Positions 1-5,223 of a DNA stretch of 12,465 nt are shown piece by piece (position 1 is the first letter of the stretch; each line of letters opens with the position of its first letter). The notes beneath the pieces were generated by a model. It did no database searches. It was not told the DNA's origin and was given only the letters and a program-made list of their open reading frames with translations. The DNA comes from Flavobacteriaceae bacterium (lineage in GTDB: Bacteria > Bacteroidota > Bacteroidia > Flavobacteriales > Flavobacteriaceae): the NCBI GenBank assembly GCA_013001365.1, contig JABDMQ010000336.1, forward strand, positions 1 to 12,465, written 5' to 3'. The position numbers and the translations under genes are program-made.

Positions 1-1
1 C

Positions 2-523
2 GTGCTTCAGAATACATACCAACTTATTTTGAAAGGCAATTCCAGTATCTATCAACACATTTGGGCCAATTCAATTACGTCACTAAGCAAAAAGACAGTT
101 TCATCGACATCATGGGACACGCCTGGAATTGTTGCTTTCAAGGATGAACCCTTTGCGTTCGAATTAAGGACAAATATTAAGGCGCCTGTTGTTACCATTG
201 GAGAAAGTATTATCGTACCAATAAAACGTGATCGCAATATTTCAAGTCTTTGGAAAGGTAAGACTTATCCTAGAAAAATCGGATGGAATCAATTAAGGAT
301 TGAGCAAGACTCATTATCTACATTTCATTATTACGTGACCGATTCCTTGAAGTGGACATCATTGAAGGCATTTGACAAAATAAGGTCTAACAGATTTCAT
401 TTTCGTGACGATACTGTTGCTGAAAATATAGAGAATGAAGTCAAGCAGCCGATAGATCTCCTATGGTTCTTCTTCTTTTTCTTGATAAGTATCGGTTATT
501 TATGGCTTGAGCCTAAATTGTAG
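2..523 (+). CDS. C-terminal part of a membrane-anchored protein (possibly BatA/VWA-related), 5' end outside window
   Basis: The reading frame is open to the left edge, so the GTG at position 2 is probably an internal codon and this is the last ~173 residues of a longer protein. The visible part is a soluble, beta-rich stretch. It is followed by one strongly hydrophobic segment at about residues 151-170, rich in Phe and Ile, and a four- to five-residue tail ending in Lys-Leu. A single C-terminal helix after a long extracytoplasmic region, with a YQ..L...S.YQ.IW pattern at the start of the fragment, resembles Bacteroidota proteins with a BatA-type N-terminal membrane domain and a glutamine-amidotransferase-like or VWA region. 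That likeness is from memory and is only tentative. The gene ends 13 bp from the end of a convergent rhodanese gene, and no clear terminator lies between them. Partial CDS: confident. Family: weak. Confidence 0.6.
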   Translation: MLQNTYQLILKGNSSIYQHIWANSITSLSKKTVSSTSWDTPGIVAFKDEPFAFELRTNIKAPVVTIGESIIVPIKRDRNISSLWKGKTYPRKIGWNQLRIEQDSLSTFHYYVTDSLKWTSLKAFDKIRSNRFHFRDDTVAENIENEVKQPIDLLWFFFFFLISIGYLWLEPKL

Positions 524-536
524 GTCGGTTTTCAAT

Positions 537-932
537 TCAAGATTTTGTCTCTACCTCAAGACCTTTGTATTTCCATTTGGCAATACCACCATTAAGATCA
601 TAAATTTTAACGAAACCAGCATCTTTTAATTTCGCTACACATTTGGCACTTCTTATGCCGCTTCGGCAATAGACAATAACCGGCCTGTCTTTATCTAATT
701 TCTGTATTTCTTCATCGAAATTTGGTGAGCGCACATCTATATTCTGCGATTTGGCAATATGCTCTAATCTATATTCAGCTTCCGTCCTAACATCTACTAA
801 TTGAACCTCATCCATCTCAATCAAGGATTTCATTTCTTCTGGAGAAACTACTTTTATATCACTTGAATTGGTCTCTTGACAGCTAATAAACCCTAAAGCC
901 AGGGTCCCTAAAATAATTGAAAATCGTCTCAT
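537..932 (-). CDS. Rhodanese-domain lipoprotein
   Basis: This encodes 131 residues. A short N-terminal signal with a hydrophobic core (about residues 4-15) ends in FISC, a slightly atypical lipobox with Cys18 as the likely lipidated residue. The mature protein would therefore be tethered to the membrane on the periplasmic side. A single rhodanese domain follows (about 28-128). It has the LVDVRT...E...HI motif near residues 45-60 and the active-site loop CRSGIRS with catalytic Cys89. Rhodaneses carry a persulfide on this Cys and transfer sulfane sulfur, but the physiological donor and acceptor cannot be read here. The gene lies 10 bp downstream of a second, cytoplasmic rhodanese gene, so the two are very likely cotranscribed. 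The ATG start is chosen because it immediately precedes the lipoprotein signal. Confident on the domain, fairly confident on the localisation. Confidence 0.88.
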   Translation of the reverse strand: MRRFSIILGTLALGFISCQETNSSDIKVVSPEEMKSLIEMDEVQLVDVRTEAEYRLEHIAKSQNIDVRSPNFDEEIQKLDKDRPVIVYCRSGIRSAKCVAKLKDAGFVKIYDLNGGIAKWKYKGLEVETKS

Positions 933-942
933 ATTCTGCAGT

Positions 943-1257
943 TTAATTGCCGGTGATTTCCCCTTTCCATTCTAAAATGCCACCAACAAGGTTGTATGTA
1001 TTCTTGAATCCTAATTGATTCATAACAGCACAAGCCTGAGCACTTCTCCCTCCGGACTTGCAATACACATAATAATTCTTGGTTTTATCTAATTCTTCAA
1101 TTAGGTAGATAAAGCCTTGTCCTTTATAAATATCTATGTTCTTTGCATTTGGAATGATGCCTTCCGAGACTTCATCTGCTGTTCTTACATCCAGCACGAA
1201 TGCATTACCATCGTTTGCCAGTTGAGTACTCCACTGGTCTTGAGTTAAATCGGCCAT
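943..1257 (-). CDS. Single-domain rhodanese (sulfurtransferase), cytoplasmic
   Basis: This is a 104-residue protein with no signal peptide, consisting of one rhodanese domain. It shows the VLDVRT motif (about 21-26), a downstream IPNAKNIDI segment, and the active-site loop CKSGGRS with catalytic Cys66. The C-terminal GGILEWKGE is typical of the family. It resembles PspE/GlpE-type single-domain sulfurtransferases, which move sulfur from thiosulfate or persulfide donors to a thiol acceptor. It is first in a two-gene unit with the lipoprotein rhodanese 10 bp downstream, which suggests that sulfur transfer is handled on both sides of the membrane (inference). An intrinsic terminator upstream separates it from the redoxin genes, so it probably has its own promoter in the ~45 bp between terminator and ATG. 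No convincing TAnnTTTG element was found there. Confidence 0.9.
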   Translation of the reverse strand: MADLTQDQWSTQLANDGNAFVLDVRTADEVSEGIIPNAKNIDIYKGQGFIYLIEELDKTKNYYVYCKSGGRSAQACAVMNQLGFKNTYNLVGGILEWKGEITGN

Positions 1258-1302
1258 TCTATATAAGAAACGTTTAATTTAACATTTCCTTATGATATAG
1301 AC

Positions 1303-1333
1303 GAAAAAAAAGCCAGAGTGTTACACTCTGGCT
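1303..1333 (-). terminator. Intrinsic terminator after the redoxin gene
   Basis: Read on the minus strand, a perfect inverted repeat (arms 1323-1333 and 1311-1321, 11 bp each around one base, so realistically a 9-bp stem with a 5-nt loop) is followed directly by eight T residues. It lies 24 bp past the redoxin stop codon. It ends the minus-strand tlpA-like/redoxin transcript before the two rhodanese genes. Confidence 0.9.
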
Positions 1334-1357
1334 ATGAATAATTTAAAACTTTAACGT

Positions 1358-1978
1358 TTAGATCTTTATCGAGCACCCAATGGCTCTTGTCTTTGTTTCA
1401 GGAACTTCCTTACCTTCAAGCAAAGCATCAACAGCATCTTCTGCATACCTTACCTCAACGGCATCAGCATCTTGGTAATTATCATCTATCGCTCCGATGT
1501 ACTTGACTTCATTCCCTTTCTTTGTTTTCTCAAGGATATAAACATGAGGAGTTTTCTTAGCTCCGTATTGCGGATATATCTTCTGGCCTTCATCCATTAA
1601 ATATGGGAATGTAAACCCTTTGACCTTGGCTCTTTTTTGCATGGCTTCATATGCATCACCAGGTTTTGATTTTGGATTATTGGGCATAATTGCAATGACC
1701 GGATATCCTTTTTCCTTGTACTTCTTATCCAATGCGATGATCCTGTCTTCATAAGCTACTGCATATGGACAAGTGTTACAGGTAAATATGACAATGTAAC
1801 CTTTGGCATTTTTATAATCCGCCAATGAAACCATTTTACCATCTATGTTCTTCAACTTAAAATCTGTTGCAATATCTCCTATATCATAACCATCTACTGC
1901 CAATTTATCTGCACTAATGCTTAATGCACCAATAACAAATACCAATAGCAAACTTGATAAGACTTTTACTGTTTTCAT
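1358..1978 (-). CDS. Periplasmic thioredoxin-like redoxin (AhpC/TSA-type) with CNTC centre
   Basis: This encodes 206 residues with a classical signal peptide (Lys3, hydrophobic core about 7-19, then small residues before ADK), so export to the periplasm is expected. A thioredoxin fold follows. Beta-strand YIVIFT leads into the redox motif CNTC (Cys67 and Cys70) followed by PYA, and a cis-proline appears in KKTPH (Pro144). The CNxCPYA form is typical of a redoxin/AhpC-TSA subfamily common in Bacteroidota, not of classical WCxxC thioredoxins. A third cysteine lies close to the C-terminus (Cys202, in AIGCSIK), which also looks conserved in that subfamily (from memory). The gene is 10 bp downstream of a TlpA-like lipoprotein gene and is followed by an intrinsic terminator, making a two-gene thiol-redox unit. 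Substrate unknown. Confidence 0.87.
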   Translation of the reverse strand: MKTVKVLSSLLLVFVIGALSISADKLAVDGYDIGDIATDFKLKNIDGKMVSLADYKNAKGYIVIFTCNTCPYAVAYEDRIIALDKKYKEKGYPVIAIMPNNPKSKPGDAYEAMQKRAKVKGFTFPYLMDEGQKIYPQYGAKKTPHVYILEKTKKGNEVKYIGAIDDNYQDADAVEVRYAEDAVDALLEGKEVPETKTRAIGCSIKI

Positions 1979-1988
1979 ATTATTTTAA

Positions 1989-2528
1989 TTAAAGGGTTAT
2001 AAATTGTTTCAATTCATTTTCGAGCTCTTCTAGATTAAATGAGCGCTCATAGAACTGGCTTTTGTCTTTATTATAGATTATTGTAGCTGGAATAGCACCA
2101 GACCAATCCTCATCTATCTTCGGAATCCAATCATTCATCTTAGGATCATCTAATGCAATGACTTTTGATTCAAGTTTCTTTTTCTCAATGAATGGTATTA
2201 ATTTCTTTTCGTATTGCTTAGGAAAGTCAAGACTAACTAAGATTACTTCAACATTATTACCTGAGTATTTTTTGTTAACTATTTCAAAATATGGCAATTC
2301 CTTGATGCAAGGAGCGCACCATGTTGCCCAGAAATTTATGACATAGGTCTTATCGTCTTTCCTGGACAAAAATGATTCGAACCCTTCAAAATTATAGACA
2401 TCCAAAGCATAGTTGGATTGGTTATCTTCTACTTCTACAGAAGATTGCTGCCTTTCTTTACTTGACACTTTATCACCGCATGAAACAAATAATGAAGCTG
2501 CCAATAGCATCAGGAATAGGTTTTTCAT
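1989..2528 (-). CDS. TlpA/ResA-like thioredoxin lipoprotein
   Basis: This encodes 179 residues. The N-terminus has a lipoprotein signal ending in FVSC with Cys17 as the lipid anchor, followed by a Ser/Gln-rich linker to about residue 40. The rest is a thioredoxin domain. It has YVINFWATWCAPC with the redox pair Cys71/Cys74, the KELPYF helix start, and the cis-proline loop GAIPAT with Pro147. Such proteins reduce or isomerise disulfides in exported proteins or serve cytochrome c maturation; which applies here is not visible. The gene heads the minus-strand pair with the CNTC redoxin and is divergent from a MarR-family regulator. This arrangement makes control by that regulator possible but does not prove it. 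The ATG start directly precedes the lipoprotein signal. Confidence 0.88.
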   Translation of the reverse strand: MKNLFLMLLAASLFVSCGDKVSSKERQQSSVEVEDNQSNYALDVYNFEGFESFLSRKDDKTYVINFWATWCAPCIKELPYFEIVNKKYSGNNVEVILVSLDFPKQYEKKLIPFIEKKKLESKVIALDDPKMNDWIPKIDEDWSGAIPATIIYNKDKSQFYERSFNLEELENELKQFITL

Positions 2529-2573
2529 GTTTTAAATTTAAGAAATAGTTATGTCTAAGACCCTGTTTTAACA

Positions 2574-2601
2574 GAAATTTAGATAAACGGTCAATGCCAA
2601 A
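2574..2601 (-). promoter_or_regulatory. Weak candidate promoter for the TlpA-like gene
   Basis: On the minus strand, TTTG (2598-2601) and TAAATTTC (2574-2581, 7 of 8 matches to TAnnTTTG) are separated by 16 bp, shorter than the usual ~19 bp. A 12-bp palindrome CTGTTTTAACAG (2563-2574) lies at the expected transcription start. The spacing makes this uncertain. Confidence 0.25.
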
Positions 2602-2618
2602 TAATGTTTTCTTAATGT

Positions 2619-2649
2619 TTTGTTAATTAGAATCGAATCGTTATATTCG
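2619..2649 (+). promoter_or_regulatory. Bacteroidota-type promoter of the marR-family gene
   Basis: TTTG (2619-2622) and TATATTCG (2642-2649, 7 of 8 matches to TAnnTTTG) are separated by exactly 19 bp, the usual spacing for the primary sigma factor of Bacteroidota. The predicted transcription start is near 2652-2656, giving a leader of about 20 nt before the ATG at 2674. Confidence 0.65.
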
Positions 2650-2652
2650 TAC

Positions 2653-2667
2653 ATACAACTGTTGTAT
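2653..2667. promoter_or_regulatory. Palindromic operator, probable MarR-family binding site
   Basis: ATACAAC-T-GTTGTAT is a perfect 7-1-7 inverted repeat, of the size and form of MarR-family operators. It lies on the predicted transcription start of the adjacent regulator gene, a position from which a bound dimer would block initiation. Binding by the neighbouring protein is inferred from location. Confidence 0.6.
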
Positions 2668-2673
2668 ATACAA

Positions 2674-3129
2674 ATGAAATTAGAAAAACTAATCAAGGTT
2701 AATAAACCTCTAGGGCTTTCTAAAAGAACAGTTGTAAATATCATTCTTGCAGGAAACCATGTTTCCTTGAGATTGAATAACGTTCTTAAGCCTTATGACA
2801 TCACTCTGCAGCAATTCAATGTATTACGAATTTTAAGAGGCCAACATGGCAAAGCATTGAACCTTTTTGAGGTACAAGAGAGAATGATCAATAAAAACAG
2901 TAATTCTACTCGTCTGATCGATAAATTAGTGAAGAAGAATTATGTTAAACGAGTCGAAGATAGGCAGAACAGAAGGAAAATTCAGGTGAGTATTACATCT
3001 CAAGGCTTGGACCTTATTAATTCGCTTGATGAAATAGTTGATAATAATGAAGAAAAAAAAATAATTAAAAACCTAAACAAAGCAGAACTAGAACAACTAA
3101 ATGCATTACTGGAGAAAATACGTGATTAG
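2674..3129 (+). CDS. MarR-family transcriptional regulator
   Basis: This encodes 151 residues from the ATG at 2674. A TTG at 2620 in the same frame would add 18 residues. It is rejected because it overlaps the -33 promoter box and the extension (many Tyr and Ile) does not look like MarR sequence. The protein is all helix plus a winged helix-turn-helix. The segment LTL/QQFNVLRILRG (about residues 47-58 here) is typical of MarR proteins, followed by a recognition region with NSTRLIDKLVKK and the wing VEDRQNRRKIQVSIT. A C-terminal dimerisation helix with a Glu/Leu-rich end follows. MarR proteins bind palindromes as dimers and release them on ligand binding or thiol oxidation. No Cys is visible in this protein, so ligand sensing is more likely than direct thiol oxidation. 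It is divergent from the redoxin genes, has a palindrome on its own promoter, and is followed by an intrinsic terminator. Confidence 0.9.
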   Translation: MKLEKLIKVNKPLGLSKRTVVNIILAGNHVSLRLNNVLKPYDITLQQFNVLRILRGQHGKALNLFEVQERMINKNSNSTRLIDKLVKKNYVKRVEDRQNRRKIQVSITSQGLDLINSLDEIVDNNEEKKIIKNLNKAELEQLNALLEKIRD

Positions 3130-3136
3130 TAGCAAA

Positions 3137-3156
3137 TCCCTTTAATTCCCTTTAAT
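3137..3156. repeat. Two tandem copies of a 10-bp unit
   Basis: TCCCTTTAAT occurs twice without interruption just after the stop codon of the marR-family gene, before its terminator. It is probably a local slippage duplication; no function is evident. Confidence 0.7.
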
Positions 3157-3195
3157 TACATATCTATTCGATTAGATGATCCCAGTAATTAAGTA

Positions 3196-3228
3196 AACTT
3201 CCGCCTCACCCACGCGGAAGTTTTTTTT
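3196..3228 (+). terminator. Intrinsic terminator of the marR-family gene
   Basis: A perfect 9-bp stem (3196-3204 with 3214-3222), GC-rich near the 9-nt loop, is followed by a run of eight T residues (3221-3228). It ends one base before the stop codon of the convergent T9SS gene. On the minus strand the stem is followed only by TTTACTTAATT, so it may act weakly in that direction too. Confidence 0.92.
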
Positions 3229-3229
3229 G

Positions 3230-4957
3230 TTATCGCTTAAGCGTGAAATAACCGTATAAATTATTGCCAGAAATTGTAACTGCTTTGTACCAAAATCCTG
3301 AAGTACTAAGCTTCTCTCCATTCAATGTGCCATTCCAACCTCGAGATGCAGGATTAATGTTCTTTACCAACTTGCCATATCGGTCGTATATGTAAATAGT
3401 CTTTAAAGTAAAGTTATCTTCATTACTTGGCTTGAATTGCCAATGGTCATTGAATCCATCATCATTAGGAGTAAAGAATTTTGGAAATCCATTTGGCCGG
3501 ATATAGTTCTCAATACTTAGCTGTGATACGCCACATCCGTTTTTGTCACGTACATAAACAATATTGGTGTCTTCTGGTGCATTAGGAAAAAAATTGCTTT
3601 CCTGATAAGGCCCAAAGATGTCGTCTAATGCATACTCATAATTTCCATTGCCTTCTACGAAAAGTTCAATGGAAATACTGCCAATTCCTTCATCTACATT
3701 GGCACCCATGATTGTTGCGATTTCTGAACTTACTACTGTAAATTCACTTGTACTTGCGCATTCTATCGGGAATTCTATGGATTCCGTTAGATTATAAGCT
3801 TCATAGATATACTGGCCTTCTTCTGTCAATTCAATACTCTCTGATTCAGAAATAATGAAATAATCACCATTAGCATCTTGCATATACCATCTATATCCAT
3901 CTGCCAGATCGGGAGCAGTAAGCGTTGTTGGCACTTCATTGAGACAAAGCCCAACCTCACTTGGCAGTGTAAGAACAGGGTTCAAAGTGGTCAATTCACC
4001 CGTATTTACATCAAAAAAAGGACCGCAACCTAAAATCGTGGAAAAAGACGTTTGACCACAACCAATGGCTTCTCCGGCCGAATTGAAAGGAACAATCTCA
4101 ATGAAATAGACCGAATTGGATTCAAAATTCAGAACAAATGTAGAGTTATTGGTAAATACGCCAGCATCCAGAACATCATTGTCAAAAGGTGTGCTCCCAA
4201 TACTCACTATGTAACCAGTGGCATTAGATACTGCTTCCCATTCAATTAAAGGCGTTAAATCAACATTGATCTCTCCATCTAGAGGATATATTATGTTAGA
4301 ACATATTGGTAATACAGCAAATGGTCCTGTTGTAAAACTAACTTCGGAACAACCACTGGCCGATCCGTTTTCATTATAGGGTATGATCTCAACAAATATT
4401 TCGGTATCAAAAGGAAAATCATTTATAGGGTCATATGATAATACATTTCCCAGATCAAGATTATTTATGATATCTCCAAGGCCAGGTGCTGTACTTAAAG
4501 ATATAACATAACCTGTAGCTCCTGTTACATAGGTCCAATCGATATTTGTTGCCACATTGACATTTGTTTCACCGTCTATTGGATTAGTTATAGTAGTACA
4601 ATTTGGTGCAAGCGTATAATCTTCAGTAGTGAAGGATTGACTAGGACAAGTAATATCAGGCTGGTCGAAAAAGAACAAGGTTATGGTCACATAAACAAGA
4701 GTGTTATCTGGCATGCCTACCGGTGGAGTAAAGGAATTTGAGGTACCTACAGGCACTTGATTGATTATGTCCGTTCCACCTGGGGTCGTTCCCAATGAAA
4801 TGATATATCCTGTTACGCCAGTAACTGGGTCCCAAGAAATTGTGGCATCAACAGCAACATTCGTAGATCCAGCTAACGGATTAATTAAATCAGGGCAATC
4901 CTGCGAATACGCGTGATTGCATAAGCATAATACTATTATGACTAACCAAATCTTCAA
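3230..4957 (-). CDS. T9SS-secreted protein with three Ig/fibronectin-like repeats and a type B sorting domain
   Basis: This encodes 575 residues. Residues 1-18 form a signal peptide (Lys2, core WLVIIVLCLC, cleavage near AYSQ). Three homologous repeats follow at about 21-111, 119-210 and 218-306. Each begins with Cys..I.NP..G..NV, has a central IxW..V..ATGYxISxGxTP, and ends Cys...SFTT, resembling fibronectin/Ig-type modules found in Bacteroidota surface proteins. After a Cys-containing linker with a PKD/Ig-like region (about 310-480), the last ~90 residues are a CHU_C/type B sorting domain. It shows FPKFFTPNDDGFND, YIYDRYGKLV, GWNG and FWYKAV...GYFTLKR. This domain directs export through the type IX system, and the protein is expected outside the cell or on its surface. 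Its ligand is unknown. The start codon at 4955-4957 is TTG: no ATG in frame precedes the signal peptide before the upstream stop at about 5006-5008. Confidence 0.88.
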   Translation of the reverse strand: MKIWLVIIVLCLCNHAYSQDCPDLINPLAGSTNVAVDATISWDPVTGVTGYIISLGTTPGGTDIINQVPVGTSNSFTPPVGMPDNTLVYVTITLFFFDQPDITCPSQSFTTEDYTLAPNCTTITNPIDGETNVNVATNIDWTYVTGATGYVISLSTAPGLGDIINNLDLGNVLSYDPINDFPFDTEIFVEIIPYNENGSASGCSEVSFTTGPFAVLPICSNIIYPLDGEINVDLTPLIEWEAVSNATGYIVSIGSTPFDNDVLDAGVFTNNSTFVLNFESNSVYFIEIVPFNSAGEAIGCGQTSFSTILGCGPFFDVNTGELTTLNPVLTLPSEVGLCLNEVPTTLTAPDLADGYRWYMQDANGDYFIISESESIELTEEGQYIYEAYNLTESIEFPIECASTSEFTVVSSEIATIMGANVDEGIGSISIELFVEGNGNYEYALDDIFGPYQESNFFPNAPEDTNIVYVRDKNGCGVSQLSIENYIRPNGFPKFFTPNDDGFNDHWQFKPSNEDNFTLKTIYIYDRYGKLVKNINPASRGWNGTLNGEKLSTSGFWYKAVTISGNNLYGYFTLKR

Positions 4958-5021
4958 ACGAGCTATTTTTTGATCAAGATAATATAAAAATGCATCAGCT
5001 TCAATTTATTAACGACCAACG

Positions 5022-5052
5022 GAAATATAAATTGGACGTAATTTCATTTAAA
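5022..5052 (-). promoter_or_regulatory. Candidate promoter of the T9SS protein gene
   Basis: On the minus strand, TTTA (5049-5052, 3 of 4 matches to the -33 box) and TATATTTC (5022-5029, 7 of 8 matches to TAnnTTTG) are separated by 19 bp. The predicted start near 5017 gives a leader of about 60 nt. It lies back-to-back with the trp promoter, only four bases separating the two -33 boxes. Confidence 0.4.
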
Positions 5053-5056
5053 AAAA

Positions 5057-5087
5057 TTTGTGCACTATTTTTGGATTCCTATCTTTG
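5057..5087 (+). promoter_or_regulatory. trp operon promoter
   Basis: TTTG (5057-5060), a 19-bp spacer and TATCTTTG (5080-5087) form a perfect match to the Bacteroidota consensus TTTG-N19-TAnnTTTG. The predicted transcription start at about 5090-5093 is only 5-8 nt before the leader peptide ATG at 5098, so the leader ORF is translated from an almost leaderless end. Confidence 0.85.
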
Positions 5088-5097
5088 AGGTCAAGAA

Positions 5098-5160
5098 ATG
5101 AAAACACAATTGAACAATACTTGGTGGTGGTATTCTCGAAACTCAATGTTCGTGAACTAA
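5098..5160 (+). CDS. trpL: trp leader peptide with three consecutive Trp codons
   Basis: A 20-codon ORF encodes MKTQLNNTWWWYSRNSMFVN. Codons 9-11 (5122-5130) are TGG-TGG-TGG, a composition extremely unlikely by chance in this position. The ORF begins just after the predicted transcription start, stops 28 nt before the terminator hairpin, and precedes trpE by 63 nt. It therefore has the layout of a classical attenuation leader peptide. A ribosome stalling at the Trp triplet when charged tRNA-Trp is scarce would cover the downstream bases 5133-5140 and free the antiterminator strand. The peptide itself is presumably a disposable sensor with no other function. There is no Shine-Dalgarno sequence, as is usual in this phylum. 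The call is made from sequence pattern alone. Confidence 0.88.
   Translation: MKTQLNNTWWWYSRNSMFVN
5133..5156 (+). promoter_or_regulatory. Attenuator 1:2 (pause/protector) hairpin
   Basis: TTCTCGAA (5133-5140) can pair with TTCGTGAA (5149-5156) with one T-T mismatch (7 of 8 pairs) around an 8-nt loop. It begins three bases after the Trp triplet. Formation would sequester the strand needed for the antiterminator, and a ribosome stalled on the Trp codons would prevent it. Confidence 0.6.
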
Positions 5161-5207
5161 CGCTATAGTATTTTCAAATTAAATATTCAGGCTTGTCTTT
5201 CACGACA
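5147..5207 (+). promoter_or_regulatory. Attenuator 2:3 antiterminator pairing
   Basis: TGTTCGTGAA (5147-5156, end of the leader ORF) can pair with TTCACGACA (5199-5207) as nine base pairs with one bulged T. The second strand contains the terminator loop and the first part of its 3' arm, so this fold and the terminator exclude each other. A ribosome at the leader stop codon (5158-5160) would cover the first strand and favour termination. Confidence 0.65.
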
Positions 5208-5220
5208 GGCCTTTTTTTTA
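5189..5220 (+). terminator. trp attenuator terminator (3:4 hairpin)
   Basis: AGGCTTGTC (5189-5197) and GACAGGCCT (5204-5212) form a 9-bp stem with one G-U wobble and a 6-nt loop. They are followed by eight T residues (5212-5219). The hairpin lies between the leader peptide and trpE, and transcripts ended here would lack every trp gene. Confidence 0.92.
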
Positions 5221-5223
5221 TTT

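Noticed and set aside
1258..1302. Search for a promoter for the rhodanese pair
   Set aside because: No sequence close to TAnnTTTG with a suitably spaced TTTG was found on the minus strand, so no promoter is annotated although one is expected.
2620..2673. In-frame TTG extension of the MarR-family protein by 18 residues
   Set aside because: The TTG lies inside the -33 promoter box, the added residues are not MarR-like, and the ATG at 2674 follows a plausible short leader.
3162..3177. Imperfect palindrome ATCTA-TTCGAT-TAGAT downstream of the marR-family gene
   Set aside because: It lies between a stop codon and a strong terminator with no promoter nearby; a short AT-rich palindrome like this is expected by chance.
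4052..4249. Plus-strand open frame inside the T9SS gene
   Set aside because: It is opposite a well-supported coding region with clear domain repeats, has no recognisable features and looks like a reading-frame shadow.
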